Origin: Gammaproteobacteria bacterium
GTDB taxonomy: Bacteria > Pseudomonadota > Gammaproteobacteria > Pseudomonadales > Pseudomonadaceae
Direction of reading: 5' to 3'
DNA length: 6,824 nt
Assembly: GCA_012513235.1 (NCBI GenBank)
Contig: JAAZCO010000040.1
Coordinates: forward strand, 1-6,824
A program made the translations under genes and the position numbers. The stretch's first letter is position 1. Each line of letters starts with the position of its first letter. Positions 1 through 6,613 of the stretch are shown here, in pieces. Under the pieces are notes generated by a model. It did not search any database. It saw only the letters and a program-made list of their open reading frames with translations, and was not told the origin of the DNA.

Positions 1-21
1 ATGCTGTATTTCAGCTGGTAA
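1..21 (+). CDS. Possible 3' end of an upstream gene (partial)
   Basis: Frame 1 reads six sense codons (MLYFSW) and then TAA at 19-21, leaving an 18-base gap before the permease start. An aromatic-rich end fits a real C-terminus, but six residues cannot identify a family. From memory, Pseudomonas genomes often carry a DUF2066 gene downstream of purM and just before this permease-hda pair, so that is the candidate I would test first. The two other frames give nothing clearer: frame 2 stops at 25-27, and frame 3 stays open past the permease start codon. Confidence 0.3.
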   Translation: MLYFSW

Positions 22-39
22 TTTATAAGAGTACAGACC

Positions 40-1179
40 ATGACGCAAAACCTTAAGAGTTGGTTGCTGTTGGGCATACTGGGTTTGGCACTGCTAACCT
101 TGTACTTACTGTTGCCGATTCTAACGCCTTTTTTAGTCAGTATTTTACTGGCCTATATGGGCGACCCCATTGTTGATCTTTTAGAGCGCTATAAAATATC
201 GCGAACCTGGGGAGTGGTTTTGGTTTTTGTACTACTCAGCCTGATTTTATTAATCATGCTGTTGGTGCTCATCCCGATGATTGGCCGCCAGCTCGTGCGC
301 TTGTTTGAGGTGACGCCACAGCTGATTGATTGGTTGCAAAGCAGTGCATTACCTTGGCTGCAAACACGCTTAGGTATTCATGCCAATTTAAGCAGTCTCA
401 ATGAAATTAAAGAGATGTTTGCTGAGAATCTGGATAAAACCACCGATGTTGTGCAGCTGTTATTGCGTCATGTCACGGCTTCTGGTTTAGCCTTTTTGGG
501 CTGGCTGACTAATCTATTGTTGATTCCTGTAGTCACTTTTTACTTGCTGCGAGACTGGGATATTTTAGTAGCTAAAGCCCGTCGTTTATTACCGCGCGGT
601 AAAGAAAAAGTCACTGTGATGTTGTTTAATGAGTGCCATGAAGTGCTCGGGGCTTTTATGCGCGGGCAGTTGTTAGTCATGCTGGCGCTGGGCGTGGTCT
701 ACGCTGTAGGGTTAATGAGCCTAGGTTTGGAGCTGGGCTTGTTGATCGGTTTATTAGCAGGTTTAGCCAGTTTAGTACCCTATTTAGGCTTTGTGGTGGG
801 TATCAGTGCGGCATTGGTTGCTGGCTTGTTTCAGTTTGGCGTTGAATGGTACCCACTGATGGGGATTGTGGCGGTGTTTACGCTGGGGCAGATGCTTGAA
901 GGTATGCTGCTCACGCCATTATTAGTGGGTGATCGCATTGGTTTGCATCCAGTGGCAGTGATTTTTGCTATTTTAGCCGGTGGCCAATTGTTTGGCTTTA
1001 CTGGCGTGCTTTTAGCTTTACCGGTCGCTGCAGTGATTATGGTCCTGCTGAGGCATGCTCATAAGCTCTATAAAGAATCAGATATGTATGGGCAGCCCAT
1101 TGAGAGCTGCGAGCCCGTTAGTCCTTGTGCGGACCAGCAAGTTGACACTTGTGATCAGCCGAGAAATGAATCGACATGA
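40..1179 (+). CDS. AI-2E transporter family (PerM/YdiK-like) inner-membrane permease
   Basis: This is a 379-residue polytopic inner-membrane protein of the AI-2E exporter/PerM family. The substrate cannot be read from sequence; members have been linked to autoinducer-2 export or Na+/H+ antiport, and most are uncharacterised. Hydrophobic segments lie near residues 7-40, 58-80, 150-171, 206-265, 272-292 and 305-337. A soluble, amphipathic stretch at about 85-145 is typical of the family. Family-typical motifs include PVVTFYLLRDWD (163-174), LGAFMRGQLL (203-212), LVPYLGFVVG (245-254) and the run LEGMLLTPLLVGDRIGLHPV (286-305). The start is supported by AAGAG at 27-31, eight bases upstream, and by the first TM helix beginning right after it. 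The C-terminal 40 residues are hydrophilic and contain three cysteines (C357, C363, C371), which may be lineage-specific. The stop overlaps the hda start in ATGA, so the two are probably one transcript. The family call is firm; the function is not. Confidence 0.9.
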   Translation: MTQNLKSWLLLGILGLALLTLYLLLPILTPFLVSILLAYMGDPIVDLLERYKISRTWGVVLVFVLLSLILLIMLLVLIPMIGRQLVRLFEVTPQLIDWLQSSALPWLQTRLGIHANLSSLNEIKEMFAENLDKTTDVVQLLLRHVTASGLAFLGWLTNLLLIPVVTFYLLRDWDILVAKARRLLPRGKEKVTVMLFNECHEVLGAFMRGQLLVMLALGVVYAVGLMSLGLELGLLIGLLAGLASLVPYLGFVVGISAALVAGLFQFGVEWYPLMGIVAVFTLGQMLEGMLLTPLLVGDRIGLHPVAVIFAILAGGQLFGFTGVLLALPVAAVIMVLLRHAHKLYKESDMYGQPIESCEPVSPCADQQVDTCDQPRNEST

Positions 1180-1880
1180 AACCAACCCAATTATCCTTAG
1201 GTGTGCGTCTGCGTGATGACGCAACCTTTGCCAATTACTACCCCGGCGCTAATGCGGTGACCCTAGGCTATGTTGAGCATGCCTGTGAAGCTGAAGACCG
1301 CTGGTTGGATAGCTTGCTGTATATTTGGGGGAGTGCAGGTTCGGGTCGCAGTCACTTGCTGCAAGCGGCCTGTTTGCGTGTTGAAGAGCGTGGCGGCCGC
1401 GCGTTGTATTTACCCTTAGCCGATTTGGCTAAATACGGCACACAGTTACTGGATAACGTTGAGTTTTGTGATTTGGTGTGTCTGGATGACGTAGAGGCCG
1501 TATTGGGCCAGCCAGAGTGGGAGGAGGCGTTATTTCATGCCTTTAACCGTTTGCGTGATGCGGGTAAACAACTGCTGATTGCTGCCGATGCACCGCCGCG
1601 TAAATTACCGATTAAGCTACCTGATTTGCAGTCACGCTTGAGTTTAGCGCTGATTTTTCAGCTGCATGAGCTCAGTGATGATGAAAAACTACGCGCCTTA
1701 CAGTTGCGTGCTTCGCGTCGTGGTTTGCGTTTGTCTGATGATGTGGGGCGTTTTATTTTAGCCCGTTCAGTGCGCAGTATGACCGTGCTCTTTGATACCT
1801 TAGAGCAACTCGATACCGCCTCCTTGCAAGCACAGCGTAAACTCACCATTCCTTTTTTAAAGGAAGCCTTGGGTTGGTAG
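1176..1880 (+). CDS. hda: DnaA regulatory inactivator Hda
   Basis: Hda is a DnaA-like AAA+ protein that, bound to the DNA-loaded sliding clamp (DnaN), stimulates ATP hydrolysis by DnaA and so blocks re-initiation of replication (RIDA). The 234-residue length matches E. coli Hda (about 233). An N-terminal clamp-binding motif QLSLGV sits at residues 5-10. The P-loop GSAGSGRSH (52-60) carries Arg58 where classical Walker A has Lys; E. coli Hda also has arginine in its GAGRSHLL version, so this is a family trait and not a defect. Walker B is LVCLDD (100-105). LPDLQSRL (148-155) holds R154, equivalent to the Hda arginine finger near R153 in E. coli. The C-terminal segment QLDTASLQAQRKLTIPFLKE closely matches E. 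coli. There is no DnaA-type DNA-binding domain IV, as expected. The start overlaps the permease stop by four bases, with a weak GAGAAA SD at 1161-1166. Confidence 0.96.
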   Translation: MKPTQLSLGVRLRDDATFANYYPGANAVTLGYVEHACEAEDRWLDSLLYIWGSAGSGRSHLLQAACLRVEERGGRALYLPLADLAKYGTQLLDNVEFCDLVCLDDVEAVLGQPEWEEALFHAFNRLRDAGKQLLIAADAPPRKLPIKLPDLQSRLSLALIFQLHELSDDEKLRALQLRASRRGLRLSDDVGRFILARSVRSMTVLFDTLEQLDTASLQAQRKLTIPFLKEALGW

Positions 1881-1881
1881 C

Positions 1882-1914
1882 CATGCAGTGGCCGACCTGC
1901 ATGTTAAAATGCAT
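1882..1914. repeat. Inverted repeat / repeated ATGCA half-sites between hda and msbA
   Basis: Two perfect 7-base arms, CATGCAG (1882-1888) and CTGCATG (1897-1903), flank an 8-base loop. The right arm's TGCAT (1898-1902) can pair instead with ATGCA at 1909-1913 across a 6-base loop, so the two hairpins are mutually exclusive. It could be a weak terminator for hda, a regulator site for msbA, or chance. No clear T-tract follows (TTAAAAT), so a standard intrinsic terminator is unlikely. TAAAAT at 1905-1910 resembles a -10 box, but I see no matching -35. Confidence 0.45.
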
Positions 1915-1939
1915 CACCCATTATTGAGATTTAAACAAC

Positions 1940-3754
1940 ATGAGTACAGAACAACAGCAGAGTGAAAGCATCTCTGGGGTTAAAATTTATTTTCGCTTGC
2001 TGGGGTATATTAAGCCGTACATCGGCATGTTTATCATCAGTATCATTGGTTTTTTAATTTTTGCTTCAACCTCACCGATGCTCGGCTATGTGTTGAAGTA
2101 CTTCGTGGATGGCTTGGCTAATCCTGAAGCAGTGTTATTTCCAGATGTGCCTTGGTTGGCAGATGTGCGCTTGCTGCAAGCCGTGCCTTTGCTGATTGTA
2201 GTGATTGCGCTGTGGCAGGGAATTGGCTCGTTTTTGGGTAACTTTTATCTGGCAAAAGTCTCTCTGGGTTTGGTGCATGATTTACGTGTGCAGTTGTTTA
2301 ATAACCTGCTGACCTTGCCTAATCGCTACTTTGATAATCACAATTCTGGGCATTTGATTTCCCGTATCACCTATAACGTCACCATGGTCACCGGTGCGGC
2401 TACGGATGCAATTAAGGTGATTGTGCGTGAAGGTATGACGGTGGTGTTTTTGTTTGCCACTTTATTGTGGATGAACTGGAAGCTGACCTTGGTGATGGTG
2501 GCGATTTTGCCGGTTATTGCTTTGATGGTTAGCAGTACCAGTAAAAAATTTCGTAAGCAAAGTAAAAAAATTCAAGTGGCGATGGGCGACGTGACCCATA
2601 TCGCCTCAGAAACCATTCAAAGTTATCGTGTGGTGCGCAGCTTTGGTGGCGAGCCCTATGAGCGTAAACGTTTTCTGGATTCCAGTATCAGTAATACTGA
2701 AAAGCAATTGCGCATGATTAAAACCAACGCCGTGTATACGCCATCCTTGCAGTTGGTGATTTACTCAGCGATGTCGGTGTTGTTGTTTTTGGTACTGCTG
2801 TTGCGCGGTGATTCTTCGCCTGGTGATTTAGTTGCTTATATTACCTTGGCAGGTTTGTTACCTAAGCCGATTCGCCAGCTCTCTGAAGTCAGCTCTACGA
2901 TTCAAAAAGGTGTTTCGGGTGCGGAAAGCATTTTTGAACAGTTGGATGAAGAGCCAGAAAACGATTGTGGTACCACACAAATCCAGCAGGTGGGTGGCAA
3001 GCTTGAGGTGCGTGATTTAACCTTTACCTACCCGAATACCGCAACGCCTGTGCTGCAAAATATTAGCTTTACCGCGCAGAAGGGCCAGATGGTTGCTTTG
3101 GTCGGCCGTTCAGGCAGTGGTAAGTCGACTTTGGCCAATTTAATTCCACGTTTTTATGAGCATCAGCAGGGGCAAATTCTGCTGGATGACACCGCCGTGG
3201 AGACCTTGACCCTGACTAACTTGCGTCGTCATATTGCTTTAGTGACGCAGCAAGTGTCGTTGTTTAACGATACCGTAGCGAAAAATATTGCCTATGGTGA
3301 TTTAGCCGATGCCTCGCTGGATGAAATCAAGGTCGCTGCTGAAGCCGCTTACGCTGCCGAGTTTATTGAGCGTATGCCGCAAGGTTATGACACTTTGGTG
3401 GGTGAAAACGGTGTCTTGCTCTCTGGTGGTCAGCGTCAGCGTATAGCCATTGCCCGTGCTTTGTTAAAAGACGCGCCACTGTTGATTCTCGATGAGGCCA
3501 CTTCAGCCTTGGATACTGAGTCTGAGCGCCATATTCAGGCGGCGCTCGACCATGCTGTACAGGGCCGTACCACCATTGTGATTGCCCACCGTTTATCGAC
3601 TATTGAAAAAGCTGACTTGATTCTAGTCATGGATCAAGGACGTATTGTTGAGCGTGGTACGCACCAACAATTGCTGGCGCAAGAGGGTTATTACACGCGT
3701 TTACACGCCACGCAGTTTCAAGAGGATGATCCAGTCGATGAGGTTGAGCTATGA
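1940..3754 (+). CDS. msbA: Lipid A/LPS ABC exporter MsbA (ATP-binding permease)
   Basis: MsbA is a homodimeric inner-membrane flippase that moves core-lipid A from the cytoplasmic to the periplasmic leaflet for LPS assembly. The 604 residues have the usual half-transporter plan: a six-helix transmembrane domain (about 26-320), then one nucleotide-binding domain (about 355-595). The NBD motifs are intact: Walker A GRSGSGKST (389-397), Q-loop Q437/Q438 region, signature LSGGQRQR (494-501), Walker B LLILDEA (514-520) with catalytic E519, D-loop SALD (522-525) and H-loop H550. Similarity to E. coli MsbA (582 aa) is strong across the NBD (NGVLLSGGQRQRIAIARALL, RLSTIEKAD) and clear in the TMD (SRITY, VREG). 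The first periplasmic loop, between TM1 and TM2 (about 58-80), is roughly 12 residues longer than in E. coli. The SD is weak (GAGA at 1926-1929). The stop overlaps the mazG start by ATGA. A related lipid exporter is possible but less likely. Confidence 0.93.
   Translation: MSTEQQQSESISGVKIYFRLLGYIKPYIGMFIISIIGFLIFASTSPMLGYVLKYFVDGLANPEAVLFPDVPWLADVRLLQAVPLLIVVIALWQGIGSFLGNFYLAKVSLGLVHDLRVQLFNNLLTLPNRYFDNHNSGHLISRITYNVTMVTGAATDAIKVIVREGMTVVFLFATLLWMNWKLTLVMVAILPVIALMVSSTSKKFRKQSKKIQVAMGDVTHIASETIQSYRVVRSFGGEPYERKRFLDSSISNTEKQLRMIKTNAVYTPSLQLVIYSAMSVLLFLVLLLRGDSSPGDLVAYITLAGLLPKPIRQLSEVSSTIQKGVSGAESIFEQLDEEPENDCGTTQIQQVGGKLEVRDLTFTYPNTATPVLQNISFTAQKGQMVALVGRSGSGKSTLANLIPRFYEHQQGQILLDDTAVETLTLTNLRRHIALVTQQVSLFNDTVAKNIAYGDLADASLDEIKVAAEAAYAAEFIERMPQGYDTLVGENGVLLSGGQRQRIAIARALLKDAPLLILDEATSALDTESERHIQAALDHAVQGRTTIVIAHRLSTIEKADLILVMDQGRIVERGTHQQLLAQEGYYTRLHATQFQEDDPVDEVEL
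3739..3743 (+). promoter_or_regulatory. Shine-Dalgarno for mazG inside the msbA 3' end
   Basis: TGAGG lies seven bases before the mazG ATG, within the last msbA codons. It is the clearest ribosome-binding site in the window and fixes the mazG start. It also means mazG can be initiated independently, on top of any coupling through the ATGA overlap. Confidence 0.7.
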
Positions 3755-4587
3755 CTGACAGTAGCCGTTACCAACTCGAGGATTTACTCTATTTGATGGC
3801 GCGTTTGCGTGAGCCTGAGGGCGGTTGTCCGTGGGATTTACAGCAGAATTTTGCCAGCATCGTGCCGCACACCATCGAAGAAGCCTACGAAGTTGCTGAT
3901 GCCATTGAGCGTGAAGATTTTGCTCATTTGCCCAGCGAGTTAGGCGACTTGCTGTTTCAGGTGGTGTATTACAGCCAGTTCGGTGTTGAGCAGCAGTTGT
4001 TTGATTTCTCCACTGTAGTGCACAGTATTACCGAGAAATTAGTGCGCCGGCATCCGCATGTGTTTCCTGATGGGCAATTGCGTGGCGTGGTGCAAGCGGC
4101 TGCTATCAATACTGAGCAAGTCAAAGAACGCTGGGAAGAGATTAAGCAGCAAGAGCGTGCGGAACTTGCTGAGCCTGAGCAGCAGGTGAGTGTGCTAGCA
4201 GATATTCCTTTGAGTTTGCCGGCGCTGAGCCGAGCTTTGAAAATTCAAAAGCGTGCCTCCAGTGCGGGCTTTGATTGGCAAAGCTTACCCCCAGTCTTGG
4301 CTAAGGTGGATGAAGAACTGCAAGAAGTACGCGAGGCCATTGCCAGTGGTGAAGCTGCAGCCATCAGTGAAGAGTTGGGTGATTTGCTCTTTGCGACAGT
4401 CAACGTAGCGCGTCATCTCAATATCAACCCTGAAAGTGCTTTGCGTGCGGCCAATAGCAAATTCGCTGAGCGTTTACAGCATGTGGAGCAGCAAGCCCAT
4501 GCGCAAGGTGTCGCGCTCGACGAGTGCAGTGAGGCGCAGTTGGATGCGTTGTGGAACTTAGCTAAGCAGGCGTTAAGCAAGCCGTAG
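3751..4587 (+). CDS. mazG: Nucleoside triphosphate pyrophosphohydrolase MazG
   Basis: MazG hydrolyses (d)NTPs to the monophosphate and pyrophosphate. In E. coli it also modulates ppGpp levels during starvation. The 278-residue protein (E. coli 263) has the duplicated MazG fold. The N-terminal repeat shows the hallmark LREPEGGCPWDLQQ (19-32), then TIEEAYE (41-47) and SELGDLLFQ (62-70). The C-terminal, catalytically dominant repeat shows KVDEELQEV (185-193) and EELGDLLFATVNVARHL (207-223), supplying the Mg2+-binding acidic residues E188/E189, E192, E208 and D211. The conserved linker piece LPALSRALKIQKRASSAGFDW (156-176) is present. All key residues seem intact. It begins inside the msbA stop (ATGA) with a good SD. 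In P. aeruginosa, as I recall, mazG follows relA; here msbA is the upstream partner. Confidence 0.95.
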   Translation: MTDSSRYQLEDLLYLMARLREPEGGCPWDLQQNFASIVPHTIEEAYEVADAIEREDFAHLPSELGDLLFQVVYYSQFGVEQQLFDFSTVVHSITEKLVRRHPHVFPDGQLRGVVQAAAINTEQVKERWEEIKQQERAELAEPEQQVSVLADIPLSLPALSRALKIQKRASSAGFDWQSLPPVLAKVDEELQEVREAIASGEAAAISEELGDLLFATVNVARHLNINPESALRAANSKFAERLQHVEQQAHAQGVALDECSEAQLDALWNLAKQALSKP

Positions 4588-4637
4588 TCATGGCGCAGTT
4601 GAGCGTGCTGTGTTTATTAAATATTTGCCGATAGGTT

Positions 4638-4643
4638 TACAAT
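4638..4643 (+). promoter_or_regulatory. Candidate -10 box before the DUF2058 gene
   Basis: TACAAT matches the sigma-70 -10 consensus at five of six positions, but it ends only three bases before the ATG at 4647. No good -35 lies 16-18 bases upstream (TTATTA at 4614-4619 is poor). If used, transcription would start at or just inside the start codon and give a leaderless mRNA. It may equally be chance in AT-rich intergenic DNA. Confidence 0.2.
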
Positions 4644-4646
4644 CAC

Positions 4647-5186
4647 ATGAGTTTATCTTTGCGTGACCAAATGCTAAAAGCGGGCTTGGTGAATGAGAAA
4701 CAAGCCAAACAAGCGAGTAAAGAGCAAAAAAGACAACAACGTCTTGAGAAAAAAGGCGCGATTGAAATCGATGATACACAGCGTCAAGCAGCTTTAAAGG
4801 CTATGGCTGAGAAGCAGGCGCGTGATCAAGAACTCAATCGTCAGCAGCAAGAAAATGCTGAGCGCAAAGCCTTTGTCGCGCAGATTCGCCAATTGATTGA
4901 AGGCGCGCGTTTACCCAAACTCGACAGCGAAGATTATTACAACTTTGTTGATTATAAAAAGGTCAAACGCATTGCCGTCAATCCTGTGGTGCGCAATAAA
5001 TTGGTCAACGGTCACTTAGCCATTGTTAAGCATGGCCAAGGCTATGAAATCATTCCGCGCGATGTGGCGCTGAAGATTCAAGAGCGTGATGCACGCCGGA
5101 TTGTGGTGCTTAATCTTGAGACTGAAGAAGTCAAAGAAGATGATCCGTACGCAGCGTTTCAGATTCCAGATGATTTGATGTGGTAA
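4647..5186 (+). CDS. DUF2058 family protein (YaiL-like), function unknown
   Basis: This 179-residue soluble protein matches the DUF2058 (YaiL-type) pattern as I know it: MSLSLRDQMLKAGLVNEKQAKQ at the start, YYNFVDYKKVKRIAVN in the middle (about 107-122), and DDPYAAFQIPDDLMW at the extreme C-terminus. Residues 15-85 are very rich in Lys, Arg, Glu and Gln and probably form a long charged helix or coiled coil. The C-terminal half (about 85-179) looks like a small alpha/beta domain. There is no signal peptide, TM segment or recognisable catalytic motif; a nucleic-acid or ribosome-related role would be speculation. The ATG at 4647 is chosen because the conserved SLRDQ...KAGLV block begins there. 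The SD is weak (AGG at 4633-4635, 11 bases away). It is probably read through from mazG, possibly with its own promoter, and ends before the stem-loop at 5263. Confidence 0.88.
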   Translation: MSLSLRDQMLKAGLVNEKQAKQASKEQKRQQRLEKKGAIEIDDTQRQAALKAMAEKQARDQELNRQQQENAERKAFVAQIRQLIEGARLPKLDSEDYYNFVDYKKVKRIAVNPVVRNKLVNGHLAIVKHGQGYEIIPRDVALKIQERDARRIVVLNLETEEVKEDDPYAAFQIPDDLMW

Positions 5187-5356
5187 GGCAACTCTGATTC
5201 AAAAGTACGGGTTGTAGACGCTGGTATTCTAAAAAGCAGAGTATGCAGACCGAAAAGTCCAACACAGGCGCAACACTCTTTTGAGGTTGCGCCTGTGCTG
5301 TTTTAGGGGCAAGTCAATTGTCTGCTGCTGAGTAGTGTATGGCTTACTGCTGCATG
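5187..5356. other. Convergent intergenic region
   Basis: These 170 bases separate the ends of the DUF2058 gene (plus) and the MFS gene (minus). The only strong structure is the stem-loop at 5263-5305. A weaker 6-base inverted repeat, ACTCTG (5191-5196) and CAGAGT (5237-5242), encloses 40 bases and is probably chance. I see no convincing gene or RNA here. Confidence 0.7.
5263..5305 (+). terminator. Rho-independent terminator, possibly bidirectional
   Basis: A perfect 12-bp stem pairs CACAGGCGCAAC (5263-5274) with GTTGCGCCTGTG (5286-5297). Past a bulged A at 5275, CTC (5276-5278) pairs with GAG (5283-5285) around a TTTT loop. A short T-rich stretch (CTGTTTTA, 5298-5305) follows on the plus strand. 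This suits termination of the DUF2058 transcript. On the minus strand the stem is followed by TTGGACTTTTC, a weaker U-tract, so it may also end the MFS transcript. Confidence 0.85.
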
Positions 5357-6613
5357 TTAATGGCTAGCACGCGCATGGCGTAGCCAGAATAATGCGATAA
5401 ATTTCAGCGCCACTGGTGCGCCGGCATACAACCACAGCAAGCCTTGCAAGCTAAGCTCGCTGTGTTGCTCCCAACCTAACCAGCCCAGTATTGGTAATGC
5501 TAAGCCCACCGCCAATGCCAGGGCGAGTTTGGTCAGCACGCCCCATACTGCAAAGAGTAGGCCGCTGATGTTGCCATGTTTCTGGCTTAAGTCTTGAGCG
5601 ATATCCGCTTGAATCGATGCAGGTAAGGCTACGTCAGCGGCGACACTCAGCCCTGAAAATAAGCAAATCAGGGCAAAGCCCCACAGACTGCCGGCGTCTA
5701 AGCTAAATACCCAGATAAAACTGACACTGGCGGTCAGCATCGAGACGCGCCAGGCCGAGTATTTGCCGATACGCTTGGCTAGCAACACCCACAGCGGTAA
5801 AGCCAAAATGCCACTGAGGAAAAAGCCTAATAACAGCATGCCCATATAGGCATTGAGCTGTAAAAAGTGCTCAACAAATAACAAAAATAAAGTGGCAGGT
5901 AGCGCATTGGCTAAGCTGTTGAGAAAATAAGCTGGCAGTAAGGTGCGGCTGCTGTGATCGCGCCAGATCATTTGCAAGGTGGTCAGACTGATGAGGGCGT
6001 GTGTGCGTTGTGTTGGTGCTTGCTCAATCAGACGTAAACGCCACAGCATTAGCGCGAGGGTGAGCGTCAGGCTTACAGCCACCAGTGGATACAACACATT
6101 AAACAGTTGCTGATAATCTTGGCTATCCTCGAGTACAAATGGCAACACCAAAACGGTCAAGACACCTATTACGGCAAAGCCTTCACGGGTCGCAGTGTAA
6201 TGGGTTTTAATATGCGGCTGGCGGCTGACTTCGGCGCTGAGGGCTTGGTAAGGAATCATAATCAGCGTCCAGGCCAAATACACCCACATCGCCCAGAGTA
6301 ATAAATGCCCAGCGCTGGTGTGTGTGGGCAGCAGCAATTGCCACAAGCCAATCAGTAACAAAAGCCAACCCAGCAGCATCAGCGTGTAACTACCACGACG
6401 CCCGCCAAGGTCACACAGCCAACCCACCAGCGGGTCAGTGAAGATATCGCTGATACGCGCTAACAGCAGCATGCTGCCCACCACAGCCAGTTCTAACCCA
6501 AGCTGATGGTAGTAAGTGGGCAAGTACACATAGAGTGGAATGCCCAGCATCGCCAAGGGCCAAGAGAGTAGGCCATAGATGAGCGGCTGACTGCAGCGAC
6601 CTGGTACTTTCAT
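5357..6613 (-). CDS. MFS transporter, GPH (MelB-like) cation symporter type
   Basis: This 418-residue membrane protein has about 12 hydrophobic helices spread over its whole length, with a central cytoplasmic loop near residues 192-222. The hallmark of the glycoside-pentoside-hexuronide:cation symporter branch is visible: LLLARISDIFTDPLVGWLCD (49-68), with D56, T59, D60 and P61, followed by GGRRGSY (70-76). IPYQALSAEVS (120-130) and AADVALPASIQADI (325-338) match other GPH-conserved regions. Classical members carry sugars with Na+ or H+, but many bacterial GPH-like proteins have unknown substrates. The start overlaps the stop of the NTF2-like gene (ATGA, 6610-6613), and no SD-like sequence precedes it, so translation probably depends on coupling. 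In this context the substrate may be lipid- or stress-related and not a sugar; that is inference. Confidence 0.85.
   Translation of the reverse strand: MKVPGRCSQPLIYGLLSWPLAMLGIPLYVYLPTYYHQLGLELAVVGSMLLLARISDIFTDPLVGWLCDLGGRRGSYTLMLLGWLLLLIGLWQLLLPTHTSAGHLLLWAMWVYLAWTLIMIPYQALSAEVSRQPHIKTHYTATREGFAVIGVLTVLVLPFVLEDSQDYQQLFNVLYPLVAVSLTLTLALMLWRLRLIEQAPTQRTHALISLTTLQMIWRDHSSRTLLPAYFLNSLANALPATLFLLFVEHFLQLNAYMGMLLLGFFLSGILALPLWVLLAKRIGKYSAWRVSMLTASVSFIWVFSLDAGSLWGFALICLFSGLSVAADVALPASIQADIAQDLSQKHGNISGLLFAVWGVLTKLALALAVGLALPILGWLGWEQHSELSLQGLLWLYAGAPVALKFIALFWLRHARASH

Noticed and set aside
1326..1360. Hda P-loop with Arg in place of the Walker A lysine
   Set aside because: At first sight it looks like a lost ATP-binding residue, but E. 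coli Hda has the same GxGRSH form, so it is normal for the family.
1658..1849. Minus-strand open frame of 63 codons inside hda
   Set aside because: It is antisense to a well-supported gene, its composition (Ser/Arg/Lys-rich) looks like a shadow, and no SD or family match is evident.
2832..3020. Plus-strand 62-codon frame inside msbA
   Set aside because: It lies out of frame within the conserved TMD-NBD junction of msbA, and the protein has no recognisable features.
4588..4779. Minus-strand 63-codon frame over the mazG-DUF2058 gap
   Set aside because: It is mostly antisense to the conserved N-terminus of the DUF2058 gene, with no supporting motif.
5191..5242. Inverted repeat ACTCTG/CAGAGT
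   Set aside because: The arms are only six bases with a 40-base spacer, which is expected by chance, and it adds nothing to the adjacent strong terminator.
5243..5284. Thirteen-codon mini-frame (MQTEKSNTGATLF) running into the terminator stem
   Set aside because: It is very short, has AGAG too close to the ATG for a normal SD, and overlaps the terminator. An attenuator-type leader is ruled out because no plus-strand gene follows.
6107..6301. Plus-strand 64-codon frame inside the MFS gene
   Set aside because: It is antisense to TM-coding sequence of a clear transporter, so a shadow frame.
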